Positions 16,615 through 24,819 are shown, numbered from the stretch's first letter. The stretch: 39,074 nt of DNA from Kofleriaceae bacterium (GCA_022842285.1 JALHPV010000029.1:1-39074); one strand, 5' to 3'. The notes: generated by a model from the sequence alone, not told the origin. Made by a program: numbers and translations.

Positions 16615-17073
16615 CTACTCGTCGGCGCAGATCGTGACGCTGAACTCGCCCTCGACCTCGTTGTCGGCGTCGAAGCGCGCCCGGATCGCGCCGGTGACCG
16701 TCGTCGCGGTGACCTCGTCGACACGGATCTTGCCGCGCGTGCCGACGAGGTTGTCGTTGTCCTCGTTGTCGAGGACGAAGGTCATGTTGAGGCCGAGGCT
16801 CAGCGTGCGCTCGCCCGGCTCCTTCGGAATCGCCAGGATCAGGTGCGGGCCATCGGGCTCGCCGAAGCCGCAGGCTTCGAACGGGTCGGCGTACAGCGAC
16901 GCGAAGAACGTGTCCTCGCCCTCGGAGAGAAACGCATTCGTGTGGCCGGCGGCAAAGTCCCACGCCTCGCCATTGATGAGGCCGGTGAGATTCTGCTCGG
17001 CGATCGGCTCGTCGGTGTCGCCGTCGTCGCCGCCACACGCCGCCAGCATCACCATCATCAGGACCATCTTCAT
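16615..17073 (-). CDS. Small acidic lipoprotein downstream of a CorA-like transporter
   Basis: A 152-residue lipoprotein, MKMVLMMVMLAACGGDDGD, with Cys13 lipidated. The mature protein is acidic, with an NGEAWDFAAG strand, a pair of cysteines (EACGF near the middle and TICADE at the end) that may form a disulfide, and beta-strand-like repeats. The general 'G.ING..W.F..G' form is common in uncharacterised myxobacterial lipoproteins; no function is known to me. The ATG overlaps the TGA of the CorA-like gene (ATGA), so translation is coupled to the transporter. A longer ORF reaching upstream in the same frame is only antisense-like extension into that gene. Confidence 0.75.
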   Translation of the reverse strand: MKMVLMMVMLAACGGDDGDTDEPIAEQNLTGLINGEAWDFAAGHTNAFLSEGEDTFFASLYADPFEACGFGEPDGPHLILAIPKEPGERTLSLGLNMTFVLDNEDNDNLVGTRGKIRVDEVTATTVTGAIRARFDADNEVEGEFSVTICADE

Positions 17074-18044
17074 AACCAGCCTCGCTTTCGGAAGAACCAG
17101 AGCTGCGCGCCGACACCCACGATGAAGGCGCCGCACAGGGCCCAGAACGCCCAGCTCTCGTCCTTCAAGGGGATGCCACCGACGTTCACGCCGAGCAGGG
17201 CGCAGACAAAGCCGAGCGGGAGGAAGACGGCGGTAATGAGTGACAGGACGTAGAGGCGCTGGTTGGTCTGCTCGGTGAGGCGGGAGGCGAGCTCCTCCTG
17301 TGTGACGGCGGCACGGTCGCGGGCGGTCTCGAGCTCTTCGATGGCGCGTGACATGTGCTCTGCGGACTCGCTGATGCGCTCGCGCTGCTTCGTTTCGATC
17401 CATGGCGGCGCGATCGAGACGAGGCGGGTGAGACCCTCGCGCTGTGGCCCGAGGAAGCGGCGGAGGGCGAGGGCGCGGCGGCGGAGCTCGGCGAGGGCGG
17501 TGCGGAGCTCGCCTCGCGTGTCGGAGAGGACGCGTTCCTCGGCGGCGGCGATGTCGTCGGCGAGCGTGTCGACCCGCATGACGATGTGATCGACGACGCG
17601 ATCGATGAGTGTCCCGAGGAGCTCGCCGGCGGACCGGGGCCCCTTCTTGGCCCGGAGCTCGGCCGCCACGGAGGTGACAGACCGCGAGCCCCGATGGCGG
17701 AGCGTGATGATGCGCGCGGGCTCGGCGTGGACGCGGATCGAGATCATGTCCTCGGGCTCGGCCCCGTGATTCTGGTTGATTCCCCGCAATACAACGAACA
17801 GGTCATCCGTATGTAGAACAGCGCGGGGCCGCGGGTCGTGCTCGATGAGCGCGTCGCGCGTCAGATCCTCGACCTTGGCATGCTCGACCAACCAATCCGA
17901 AACGTCCGCGGCGGTGTAGTCGAGGTTCAGCCAGAGCGTGCCGTGCTCCGGCTTCCATGCGAGCACACCCGCCCAGTCCAGCTCGGTGGCCCCGCCCGCC
18001 CCGTCGAGGACGAGTGCGTGGATGAGCCCGGTCGCGTTGGACAT
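17070..18044 (-). CDS. CorA/ZntB-like divalent metal ion transporter
   Basis: A 324-residue inner-membrane channel/transporter of the CorA metal ion family. The soluble N-terminal domain runs to about 240 with the long charged stalk helix (AELRRRALALRRFLGPQREGL). Two C-terminal helices follow (about 265-287 and 296-316), connected by the signature loop GVNVGGIP at 285-292. Classic CorA has GMN, whereas GVN/GIN followed by VGGIP is typical of the ZntB-like branch, which handles zinc. Thus zinc or another divalent cation is likely, with direction uncertain. The start is ATG at 18044. Divergent from the VanX-type gene with only 27 bases between them, and coupled to a lipoprotein gene downstream. 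Confidence 0.88.
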   Translation of the reverse strand: MSNATGLIHALVLDGAGGATELDWAGVLAWKPEHGTLWLNLDYTAADVSDWLVEHAKVEDLTRDALIEHDPRPRAVLHTDDLFVVLRGINQNHGAEPEDMISIRVHAEPARIITLRHRGSRSVTSVAAELRAKKGPRSAGELLGTLIDRVVDHIVMRVDTLADDIAAAEERVLSDTRGELRTALAELRRRALALRRFLGPQREGLTRLVSIAPPWIETKQRERISESAEHMSRAIEELETARDRAAVTQEELASRLTEQTNQRLYVLSLITAVFLPLGFVCALLGVNVGGIPLKDESWAFWALCGAFIVGVGAQLWFFRKRGWL

Positions 18045-18059
18045 GCCAGGAGGTTGTAC

Positions 18060-18065
18060 TACGCT
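18060..18065 (+). promoter_or_regulatory. TANNNT -10-like element of the VanX-type gene
   Basis: TACGCT ends six bases before the GTG at 18072. A TTGGAC lies 17 bases upstream of the hexamer and could be a weak -35, inside the 5' end of the CorA-like gene. Confidence 0.5.
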
Positions 18066-18071
18066 CGAGGA

Positions 18072-18695
18072 GTGCGTCGCGCGGCGGTGATGGTGTTCGT
18101 GCTGGCGGCGCTGCCGGTTCAGGCCGCCCCGTCTCGCTCGGCCCCGCCCGACGAGCTGATCGCGGTCGAGCCCGCGATTCCCGACGCGGTCTTCGACATT
18201 CGCTACGCGACGACCAACAACTTCATGGGCGAGGTCATGTACCCGTCGGCGACGTGTCTCTTGCGACGGGCGGTCGTCGAGCGGCTGTCGCGGGCCGCGG
18301 ACCTGCTGCGCGCGCAAGGTCGGCGGCTACTCATCTGGGACTGCTACCGGCCGCTCTCCATCCAGAAGAAGCTCTGGGAGAAGGTGAAGGACCCGAAGTA
18401 CGTGGCCAACCCGAAGACCGGGTCGCGTCACAACCGCGGGGCCGCGATCGATCTCGCCGTCGTGGACAAGGACGGCCAACCCGTCACCCTGCCGACCGAG
18501 TTCGATGACTTCTCCAAGCGAGCGCATCGCAAGCGCGCGCTGAAGGGCGAGCAGGGCGTCGAGGCCAAGCGACTCGAGACGGCGATGAAGGAGGCGGGCT
18601 TCGTCCCGATGGCCACCGAGTGGTGGCATTTCGACGCACCCGAGGCCCACGATTACAAGATCTCGGATCAGCCGCTCCAGGACGCCCCGCAGTAG
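18072..18695 (+). CDS. Exported D-alanyl-D-alanine dipeptidase (VanX/DdpX family)
   Basis: A 207-residue zinc peptidase with an N-terminal signal peptide (VRRAAVMVFVLAALPVQA, cleavage predicted before APS), so it acts in the periplasm. The VanX zinc-site signature is complete: SRHNRGAAIDL supplies H120 and D127, and TEWWHFD supplies catalytic E183 and H186. The family cleaves D-Ala-D-Ala. Without vanH/vanA neighbours, peptidoglycan turnover or D-Ala salvage, as for DdpX, is more likely than glycopeptide resistance. The GTG at 18072 gives an Arg-rich N-terminus ahead of the hydrophobic core and fits the TACGCT element. An ATG at 18090 is the alternative start. Confidence 0.87.
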   Translation: MRRAAVMVFVLAALPVQAAPSRSAPPDELIAVEPAIPDAVFDIRYATTNNFMGEVMYPSATCLLRRAVVERLSRAADLLRAQGRRLLIWDCYRPLSIQKKLWEKVKDPKYVANPKTGSRHNRGAAIDLAVVDKDGQPVTLPTEFDDFSKRAHRKRALKGEQGVEAKRLETAMKEAGFVPMATEWWHFDAPEAHDYKISDQPLQDAPQ

Positions 18696-18698
18696 CAT
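18693..18698 (+). promoter_or_regulatory. TANNNT -10-like element of the CydA-like gene
   Basis: TAGCAT overlaps the TAG stop of the dipeptidase gene and ends nine bases before the GTG at 18708. Overlap with a stop codon makes chance more likely than elsewhere. Confidence 0.35.
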
Positions 18699-18707
18699 CG
18701 CATTCGC

Positions 18708-20087
18708 GTGACGAGCTATCCGGTCAACGAGTTCGGCCCGCTGATGAAGGGACTCGTGATCGGTGGCGTGGGCATTCTCCACGTCTTCCTCGCGCAGTTC
18801 GCGATCGGCGGAGGGGTACTCCTGTTCGCCATGGAGCGTCGGGCGCAGCGCGGGGACGCCGACGCGCGGCGTTTCGTCGATGGCTACTTCAAGATCCTCG
18901 TGCTCGTGAGCTTCGTGCTCGGAGCGCTGACGGGCGTCGCGATGTGGTTCACGACGATCCAGGTCGGCGCCCGGACGATCGGCCTCATGATCGACGAGTT
19001 CCACTGGCTCTGGGCGACCGAGTGGGTGTGGTTCTCTCTCGAGGTCGTGGCGGGGTATGCGTTCTATCGCTTCGGCCCGACGCTCTCGGACCGGGCGCGG
19101 ATCCGGCTGCTCGGGCTGTACGCGGTGTCGTCGTGGATGAGCCTGTTCTGGATCAACGGCATCCTGTCGTGGCAGCTCACGCCGGGCCGGTGGCTCGAAG
19201 GCGCGGGGATGTGGGCGGGCTTCTTCAACCCGAGCTTCTTCCCGTCGCTCCTGTTTCGTACCGCCGTGGCGCTGACACTGGCCGGCCTCGTGTCGTGCGT
19301 GATCATCAACACGATGGATCTCGATCGCGCGCGGAAGCAGGCGCTGATCTCGCGCGCGGCGAAGTTCGCGACCCCGATCGCCCTGATGCCCCTCCTCGCG
19401 CTCTGGTTCCTCGCGGTGATTCCCGCCGACAGCCGGGCCTGGCTGCTGGGTGGCAGCATGCCGATGCTGATGTTCGTCGGGGTGGCCGCGGGCGCATCCA
19501 CGCTGATCGGCGGCTACGTGATCGTCGGCCTCGTCGTGAAGCGGCTCTACATCAACGCCGCGACCGCGCTCTTGCTCCTCGCGCTCGCGTTCGGCGCGAC
19601 GGCGGCGGGTGAGTTCGTGCGCGAGGGCGCACGCAAGCCGTACACCGTGCGCGGCGTCCTGTACTCCACATCCATCACGCCGGCCGAGGTGGCAGGACTA
19701 CGCGCGCGCGGGGCCGTCGTCGACGACCCGTACCCCCTGCGCGACCAGCACCGCTATCCGAACGATCAGCTCGTCCGTGGCGCCAAGGTCTTTCGCTCCC
19801 TCTGCGATGCCTGCCACACGATGGCCGGAGCGAACGGCGTCCAGCACCTCGTCGCGACGTGGACCGACGATCAGCTCCGCCTGAACATCGCGAAGCTGCA
19901 ACGGACGAAGGGTTTCATGCCGCCGTTCGCGGGCAACGCCGAGGATGTCGAGGCGATCGTCCAGCTGCTCAAGTGGGAGCGCGCCCGGGCCCCCGCGATC
20001 TGGCCGATGACCACGCCCCCGGCCCAGGTCCAGACCTGGCTCGACGAGGCCGGCATCCATCCCGCCCCGCCGTTGGAGGCCCCATGA
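18708..20087 (+). CDS. CydA-like bd-superfamily subunit fused to a cytochrome c domain
   Basis: A 459-residue protein: a membrane part of about eight helices (1-300) and a C-terminal monohaem cytochrome c (355-425) with C366-D-A-C369-H370 and a likely axial Met404 in FMPPF. CydA likeness is seen in helix I (GILHVFLAQFAIGGG, H25), in TGVAMWFTTIQ and IDEFHWLWATEWVWFSLE (helices II-III), and in ARKPYTVRGVL before the c domain, which parallels the CydA 'GRQPW' segment. There is no long Q-loop between the middle helices, and helix V (about 178-200) has no histidine where CydA carries a b558 ligand. The c domain is probably periplasmic. A quinol oxidase role is therefore doubtful. Stop overlaps the next start (ATGA). 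Confidence 0.8.
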   Translation: MTSYPVNEFGPLMKGLVIGGVGILHVFLAQFAIGGGVLLFAMERRAQRGDADARRFVDGYFKILVLVSFVLGALTGVAMWFTTIQVGARTIGLMIDEFHWLWATEWVWFSLEVVAGYAFYRFGPTLSDRARIRLLGLYAVSSWMSLFWINGILSWQLTPGRWLEGAGMWAGFFNPSFFPSLLFRTAVALTLAGLVSCVIINTMDLDRARKQALISRAAKFATPIALMPLLALWFLAVIPADSRAWLLGGSMPMLMFVGVAAGASTLIGGYVIVGLVVKRLYINAATALLLLALAFGATAAGEFVREGARKPYTVRGVLYSTSITPAEVAGLRARGAVVDDPYPLRDQHRYPNDQLVRGAKVFRSLCDACHTMAGANGVQHLVATWTDDQLRLNIAKLQRTKGFMPPFAGNAEDVEAIVQLLKWERARAPAIWPMTTPPAQVQTWLDEAGIHPAPPLEAP

Positions 20088-21022
20088 GTCGCGTGTGGCT
20101 CGTCCTCTATCTCGCCACGTGGGTGCTGCACTTCGTGCTCGTGAGCTACGTGCTCGTTGGCAGTGGCTACGCTCTCGGGCAGTCACTGCGGGGCCGCGAC
20201 GACGATCCGCTCGCCGCCCGCATCCGCGATCTGCTGCCCTTCATGCTCGGCTGCGGCATCACCGCCGGCGTCGCGCCGCTCCTGTTCTTGCAGCTCCTCC
20301 ATCAGGAGCGCTTCTACACCGCGAATCTCTTGCTCGGCCCACGCTGGGGCGCGGTCGTGCCTGCGCTGATCGTCGGGTTCTACGCGCTGTATCTCCAGAA
20401 GGCGGCGACGACCCCGAGGTGGCGCCGGCTCGCCCTCGCGGCGGCGACGGGGTGCTTTCTCTTCGTCGCGTGGTCCTGGACCGAGCTGCACCTCGTGATG
20501 CGAGATACCCCCTCGTGGGTCGCGATGTACGCGGCCGGCGAGCGCTTCTACGGCCAGAGCGGGGTCCTCCCGCGCTTGCTCCTGTGGCTCGGGGTGATGC
20601 CCGTGCTGTTCGCGGGCCTCGCGGCGTGGTGGTCGCGAGGGGCCGAGCGCCAGCGCCTCGCCGTCGTCGCCTTCGTGGGCCACGTGATCGCGGGCGTCGC
20701 CGTGGCCTGGCTGTCGGCCCGCGGGAGCAGCGTCGACCCGGTCGCGCGGGGCTGGCTGTATCTCCTGATCGCGGCGGTGGTGATCGAGCTCGTGGGATGG
20801 GGCCTGGTGCTCCGGCGCCCCGACGGCCCGGGGCTCACGATCGTCACGGGGGCCGCGACGGCCGCGATGCTCGGCCTGGCCATCGTGCGCGAGTCCCCGC
20901 GGCTCGCCCTGGTCACGGCCCGTCCGGCGGCCCTCGAGGCCAGCGGCGTCTGGGTCTTCGCCATCACGGCGGTCTTCGCCGTCGCTGCGATCGCCTGGGT
21001 CGTCAAGACGATCCGGGACTGA
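20084..21022 (+). CDS. Polytopic membrane partner of the CydA-like/cytochrome c protein
   Basis: A 312-residue protein with about eight or nine hydrophobic helices and no CydB signature that I recognise. Its first helices echo those of the upstream subunit. VLHFVLVSYVLVGSGYAL (H16) resembles ILHVFLAQFAIGGG, and ITAGVAPLLFLQ resembles LTGVAMWFTTIQ, so I infer a diverged CydA paralogue. Other histidines are H73 (LLHQERFY), H136 (TELHLV) and H200 (GHVIAG). It may be the second subunit of a heterodimer like CydA with CydA-prime. The four-base ATGA overlap with the upstream gene shows tight coupling. The last three helices are poorly conserved-looking. Confidence 0.68.
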   Translation: MSRVWLVLYLATWVLHFVLVSYVLVGSGYALGQSLRGRDDDPLAARIRDLLPFMLGCGITAGVAPLLFLQLLHQERFYTANLLLGPRWGAVVPALIVGFYALYLQKAATTPRWRRLALAAATGCFLFVAWSWTELHLVMRDTPSWVAMYAAGERFYGQSGVLPRLLLWLGVMPVLFAGLAAWWSRGAERQRLAVVAFVGHVIAGVAVAWLSARGSSVDPVARGWLYLLIAAVVIELVGWGLVLRRPDGPGLTIVTGAATAAMLGLAIVRESPRLALVTARPAALEASGVWVFAITAVFAVAAIAWVVKTIRD

Positions 21023-21049
21023 GACCTCGCCCTTCGCGAGCCGATGCTC

Positions 21050-21571
21050 CTAGGCCGTCGCGAGCGTCAGCGCAACCGCGTGCACGACGGCCGCGATCCG
21101 GACGGCATCCTGGACCTGGTCCTGGGTCCCACCCTTGCTGCGAACCGTCCGCTCGTGGGACTGCACGCACATCTCGCAGCCGGTGATCGCGGAGCACGCG
21201 AGGCACCAGAGCTCGAAGTCGACGTGCTCGACGCCTGGCTTCCCGATGACCTGCATGCGCAAGCGCGCCGGCAACTCGGAGTAGCCGCTCGCGGCGCCCA
21301 TCATGTGGTTGAACCGGTAGTAGACGTTGTTCATCCCCATGATGGCAGCGGCCGCCTTCGCCGCCATCACCGCCTCCGCCGACAGATGCGGCGAAGCCTC
21401 CGCGGCGATCGCGTCGACCACCTCGCGGTTCTTCGACGTGACCGCCGCGGCCAGCGCGGTGCCCCAGGCCTGCTGCGGAGACAGCGCCGTCGACCCCGCG
21501 ATCACGCCGAGGTTGATCCGGAGATCCTTCGCGTAGTCGGGGATCCGTGTCTTGAGCGCCTCGATGGTCAT
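21050..21571 (-). CDS. ahpD: Alkyl hydroperoxide reductase AhpD
   Basis: A 173-residue cytosolic protein of the AhpD/carboxymuconolactone decarboxylase-like fold. The active site CEMC (C132, C135) with H139 three residues on and E120 upstream matches the E-x(11)-C-x2-C-x3-H arrangement of mycobacterial AhpD. In mycobacteria AhpD passes electrons from lipoylated dihydrolipoamide succinyltransferase (via Lpd) to the peroxiredoxin AhpC. Here it follows ahpC by two bases on the same strand, the standard operon. Convergent with the membrane gene upstream; only a 5-bp hairpin (21026-21040) lies between them. Confidence 0.92.
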   Translation of the reverse strand: MTIEALKTRIPDYAKDLRINLGVIAGSTALSPQQAWGTALAAAVTSKNREVVDAIAAEASPHLSAEAVMAAKAAAAIMGMNNVYYRFNHMMGAASGYSELPARLRMQVIGKPGVEHVDFELWCLACSAITGCEMCVQSHERTVRSKGGTQDQVQDAVRIAAVVHAVALTLATA

Positions 21572-21573
21572 GG

Positions 21574-22113
21574 CTAGGCCGCCGTGAGCGTCTTCTCGCC
21601 CTTCTGCCAGTTACACGGGCAGAGCTCGTCGGTCTGCAGGGCGTCGAGGACGCGGAGCGTCTCGGCGGGGTTGCGGCCAACGTTCAGGTCATTGACGGAC
21701 ACGAAGCGAATCACGCCCTGCGGGTCGACGACGAACGTCGCGCGCAGCGCCACGCCTTCGTTCTTGTCGAGGATCCCGAGCGCTTGCGAAATCTCGCGCT
21801 TGATGTCCGCGACCATGGGGAACGTGAGGTCCTTCAGGTCGGGGTGATTCTGCCGCCACGCGAGGTGGACGAATTCGCTATCGGTCGAGACGCCCAGGAG
21901 CTGCGCGTCACGATCCCGGAAGTCGCGGTCGAGCTTTCCGAAGGCCGCGATCTCGGTCGGGCACACGAACGTGAAGTCCTTCGGCCAGAAGAAGTAGACC
22001 TTCCACTTGCCCTCGAAGGAGCTGCTGTCGATGTCGAGGAACTCTTTGCCGCGCTCGAGCGAGACGACGGCCTTGGCTTTGAACTGCGGGAACTGGTCGC
22101 CAATGGTCAACAT
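21574..22113 (-). CDS. ahpC: Peroxiredoxin AhpC
   Basis: A 179-residue peroxiredoxin that reduces hydrogen peroxide and organic peroxides in the cytosol. [18 protein letters not shown] holds the peroxidatic Cys51. The C-terminus [15 protein letters not shown] holds Cys165 and Cys167, the double-cysteine ending of the actinobacterial-type AhpC that is served by AhpD rather than AhpF. The chosen ATG (22113) matches the family start MLTIGDQFP; the longer in-frame ORF runs antisense through oxyR and is rejected. It is divergent from oxyR across 75 bases carrying OxyR-like half-sites, so induction by peroxide is likely. Confidence 0.94.
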   Translation of the reverse strand: MLTIGDQFPQFKAKAVVSLERGKEFLDIDSSSFEGKWKVYFFWPKDFTFVCPTEIAAFGKLDRDFRDRDAQLLGVSTDSEFVHLAWRQNHPDLKDLTFPMVADIKREISQALGILDKNEGVALRATFVVDPQGVIRFVSVNDLNVGRNPAETLRVLDALQTDELCPCNWQKGEKTLTAA

Positions 22114-22139
22114 GTGACGGCACCATGGCCACCGATCGG

Positions 22140-22189
22140 TGATAAGGCCAATCGCGACCACTGATAAGGGTGATATGCTGCGCCTATCA
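22140..22189. promoter_or_regulatory. OxyR-type control region between ahpC and oxyR
   Basis: TGATA-N9-TATCA (22171-22189) is a perfect inverted repeat of LysR-type geometry. It contains ATA-N9-TAT, the spacing of the OxyR half-site pair ATAGNTNNNANCTAT, and retains CTAT on the right. Its last base is the A of the oxyR ATG. TGATAAGG occurs upstream at 22140-22147 and 22162-22169. Bound OxyR could control ahpC and repress its own gene. Confidence 0.55.
22174..22179 (+). promoter_or_regulatory. TANNNT -10-like element of oxyR
   Basis: TATGCT ends nine bases before the ATG at 22189 and lies inside the TGATA-N9-TATCA palindrome, so OxyR binding there would cover its own promoter. Confidence 0.45.
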
Positions 22190-23109
22190 TGGACCGACCC
22201 TCCATCCGGCAGCTCGAGTGCGTCGTGGCGGTCGCCGAGCAGCGCAGCTTCCGGCGGGCCGCCGGCACCCTCGGAATCTCGCAGCCGGCCCTCTCCGCGC
22301 AGGTCCAGGCCGCCGAGGAGCTCCTCGGCGTCCAGATCTTCGAGCGTGACCGGCGCAGCGTCCTCGTCACCCCTGCGGGGGAAGACGTCGTGGGCCGCGC
22401 CCGCGAAGCCCTGACGGCCATCGATGGCGTCACCGATGCCGCCCGGCGCCGCGGCGAGCCCCTCGTCGGCCCGCTCCGCCTCGGTGTCATCCCCACCGTC
22501 GCTCCCTACTGGCTCCCCGCGCTCCTCCCCGCCGTCCGCGCCAGGTTCCCTCGCCTCGAGCTCATCCTGCGCGAGGACCAGACCCACCGGCTCCTCACGA
22601 TGCTGTCCGCCGGCCAGCTCGATACGGCCCTCCTTGCCATCCCCGTCCCGGGCGACTTCACGACGGCCACCATCGCGCAGGAGTCGTTCCTCCTCGCTGC
22701 TCCGCGTGGTGCCAGCATCGTCCACAAGAAGGGCAAGCTGACCGAGCGCGACCTCGACGATCAGACCGTGCTCTTGCTCGAGGACGGGCACTGCCTCCGC
22801 GACCAGGCCCTCGCGGTCTGCGAGCGCGGCGGGGCCGTCGAGTCGATGGAGGTCCGCGGCACGAGTCTGCCGACCCTCATCCAGATGGTCGCCGGCAAGC
22901 TCGGGGTGACCCTGCTGCCCGAAGCGGCGGCCGATGCCCTGGTCCCTCCGCGCGGCGGCGTCGAGCTCGCCGAGTTCACCCGCCCGACACCCGGCCGCAC
23001 GCTCGGCCTCGCATGGCGAACCTCGTCGGCCCGCCTCCGTGAGTTCCGCATGCTCTCGGAGGTCATGGCCGAGGCCGCGTCGACCTTCCTCGCGAAGCTC
23101 AGAAAGTAG
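22189..23109 (+). CDS. oxyR: Peroxide-sensing LysR-family regulator OxyR
   Basis: A 306-residue LysR-type regulator. The N-terminal winged helix (about 1-65) has SFRRAAGTLGISQPALSAQVQ as recognition region, and the effector domain follows. The OxyR redox switch is visible: EDGHCLRDQALAVC places C202 and C211 nine residues apart, the same spacing as C199/C208 of E. coli OxyR with nearly the same context. Oxidation to a disulfide should convert it to an activator of peroxide defence. Its divergent partner ahpC-ahpD is the obvious target. It ends 21 bases from the convergent cardiolipin synthase gene. Confidence 0.94.
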   Translation: MDRPSIRQLECVVAVAEQRSFRRAAGTLGISQPALSAQVQAAEELLGVQIFERDRRSVLVTPAGEDVVGRAREALTAIDGVTDAARRRGEPLVGPLRLGVIPTVAPYWLPALLPAVRARFPRLELILREDQTHRLLTMLSAGQLDTALLAIPVPGDFTTATIAQESFLLAAPRGASIVHKKGKLTERDLDDQTVLLLEDGHCLRDQALAVCERGGAVESMEVRGTSLPTLIQMVAGKLGVTLLPEAAADALVPPRGGVELAEFTRPTPGRTLGLAWRTSSARLREFRMLSEVMAEAASTFLAKLRK

Positions 23110-23130
23110 GCCGCTCGGTCGCGGTTGCCC

Positions 23131-24519
23131 TCACAGCAACGGCGAGAACAGGCGGGCGAGGCGCCAGGTCAGCTTGGCCGTCACGGGCCGCGCCTGGTGA
23201 GCCGGCAGCGTCACCTCCTCGGCGGCGCGCAGGCAGTCCTCGAAGCGCTCGGTGAGCTGCGCGGCCGTGGTCGGAGAGTCGACGGCGAGGCCGAGCTCGA
23301 AGTTCAGTGCGAAGCTCCGCACGTCCGCGTTCGCCGATCCGACGATGGAGATGTGGCCGTCGACGACGAGCGTCTTGGCGTGCAGCATCGAGGGCAGATA
23401 CTCGAAGATCCGCACGCCGCACTCGAGCAAGGGCTCGTAGTAGGACCGCGCGGCCGCCGCGACGATCCTGACGTCGTTGCTGCGGGGCACCAGCACACGT
23501 ACGTCGACCTCACGCATCGCGGCGGCGCACAAGGCCCGCATCAGGGGCTCGTCCGGAACGAAGTACGGGCTGACGAGGTAGCAGGATGTCTGCGCGGAGG
23601 TGACGGCGGTGAAGTAGGAGTATGCGCTCGAGTTGTGACGTTGATCGGGACCGCTCGGGACCACGGCCACGACGGCGTCCCCATGCGCCAGGGTGACGGT
23701 CGGCAAGTCGAGGTGCTCGCCTGTCGCGAACTCCCAGTCCTCGACGAAGATCTCGGCGAGCTGGGTCACCGCCGGACCTTCGACGCGCATGTGCGTGTCG
23801 CGAAACAGCATGGCCGGTGCGCGGACGCGTCCCGCGTACTCGTCGCCGATGTTCATCCCCCCGATGAAAGCCGCCGTCCCGTCGACCACGATCAACTTGC
23901 GATGGTTGCGCAGGTGAACGGCCCAGCGTCGCCGCAGCGGGTTCATCGGCAGGAACTTCACCAGGTGAGCTCCGGCGGCCCGCAGCCTCGCGACCTGCTG
24001 GCGAGGGATCCCGAACGAGCCAACGGCGTCGTAGAGGAGGCGCACCTCCACTCCGGCGCGGGCCCGCTCGGTGAGGAGCTCCAGGAAGGCCCGTCCCGTC
24101 TGGTCTCCGCGAATGATGTACTTCTCGACCCAGATCGAGTGGCGGGCCGTTGCCAATGCCTGCTCGATCTCCGCGAACGCGGCTGCGTCCTCCGCCAGCA
24201 CCACGCACCGGTTCGCGTCCGTGACCGGCAGGGCGGTCGTACGTGCGCAGACGGCCAGCACGTCCTCGGGCGAGGCGACCGGCGTCGCGACCAGGCGCTT
24301 GCGCAGGGCGTCGACGAGGTCGCGCTTCCGGCGAGCGGCGCGGTGGATCGCCGGATTGGCCAGCAAGAAGTACGCGAGGGCGCCGGCCCCGGGAACGACG
24401 AGGATGGCGAAGATCCACGCGAGCGTCGCCGCGACGCCCCGTCCGCGCCAGACGGCCCACGCGATCGCGGCGAGGTCGAGGACCCCCAGCGTGAGGCCGA
24501 GCGCGAACGAGACGCTCAT
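23131..24519 (-). CDS. cls: Cardiolipin synthase (phospholipase D family)
   Basis: A 462-residue inner-membrane enzyme that condenses two phosphatidylglycerols (or close relatives) into cardiolipin. The N-terminus has two hydrophobic helices (about 3-22, 32-53) as in the PLDc_N module, followed by two HKD motifs. The first is HLRNHRKLIVVDG with HRKLIVVD. The second is MLHAKTLVVDG, followed by IVGSAN. Between them is the SPYFVPDEPL segment usual in bacterial Cls. A purine-rich GGGGGGAG lies upstream of the ATG, and TATCCT further up may be a -10 with a short leader. It could be the last gene of a minus-strand group that includes two mini-proteins and a zinc-ribbon protein. Confidence 0.9.
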   Translation of the reverse strand: MSVSFALGLTLGVLDLAAIAWAVWRGRGVAATLAWIFAILVVPGAGALAYFLLANPAIHRAARRKRDLVDALRKRLVATPVASPEDVLAVCARTTALPVTDANRCVVLAEDAAAFAEIEQALATARHSIWVEKYIIRGDQTGRAFLELLTERARAGVEVRLLYDAVGSFGIPRQQVARLRAAGAHLVKFLPMNPLRRRWAVHLRNHRKLIVVDGTAAFIGGMNIGDEYAGRVRAPAMLFRDTHMRVEGPAVTQLAEIFVEDWEFATGEHLDLPTVTLAHGDAVVAVVPSGPDQRHNSSAYSYFTAVTSAQTSCYLVSPYFVPDEPLMRALCAAAMREVDVRVLVPRSNDVRIVAAAARSYYEPLLECGVRIFEYLPSMLHAKTLVVDGHISIVGSANADVRSFALNFELGLAVDSPTTAAQLTERFEDCLRAAEEVTLPAHQARPVTAKLTWRLARLFSPLL

Positions 24520-24656
24520 GCGCGGAGCTCCCCCCGAGGATACGCGCCGCTTGCGTCGGCACCTCGAGCCGCTGCCTCACGATCTCGCAATGCCGGTCGA
24601 GCTTCTCGGCGGAGCGCGGGTACGTCAAGGACCGCCGTGCCGAGCCGCCGGCAGGC

Positions 24657-24806
24657 TCACAGCAACGTTTCGGCCAGCGCGAGCAAGCAGATCACGACGA
24701 TTGGCACCACGGATGCGGCGAGGGTAAGCGTGACCGTCGGCGCGGGTCGTCGCCGACTCGCTGCGGGCGGGGCTGCTCGCGGGGGCTCGACGGTGAAGGT
24801 CACCAT
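24657..24806 (-). CDS. 49-residue single-helix membrane protein
   Basis: A short ORF starting MVTFTVEPPR, with a Pro/Arg-rich cytosolic-looking segment (8-24). One hydrophobic helix follows (about 27-48, TLAASVVPIVVICLLALA). TACCGT ends seven bases before the ATG, the same promoter arrangement seen at many genes here, which is the best evidence that it is expressed. The family is unknown. An upstream in-frame extension to 24908 is less plausible. The 137 bases between its end and the cardiolipin synthase start hold only the candidate promoter and ribosome-binding site of that gene. Confidence 0.5.
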   Translation of the reverse strand: MVTFTVEPPRAAPPAASRRRPAPTVTLTLAASVVPIVVICLLALAETLL

Positions 24807-24813
24807 GCGGGCC

Positions 24814-24819
24814 ACGGTA
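24814..24819 (-). promoter_or_regulatory. TANNNT -10-like element of the 49-residue membrane protein gene
   Basis: TACCGT on the minus strand, seven bases before the ATG at 24806. Confidence 0.45.

Noticed and set aside
18072-18695. Glycopeptide-resistance locus around the VanX-type gene
   Set aside because: No vanH, vanA/B ligase or vanRS-like gene adjoins it, so resistance is not supported.
21026-21040. CTCGC/GCGAG hairpin between the membrane subunit gene and ahpD
   Set aside because: Only five base pairs and no T-run; not enough to call a terminator.
22114-22139. GG/GC pair with sigma54 spacing upstream of ahpC
   Set aside because: Only the invariant GG and GC with TGC match; in sequence this GC-rich such a match is expected by chance, unlike the two fuller matches near the NtrC-family genes.
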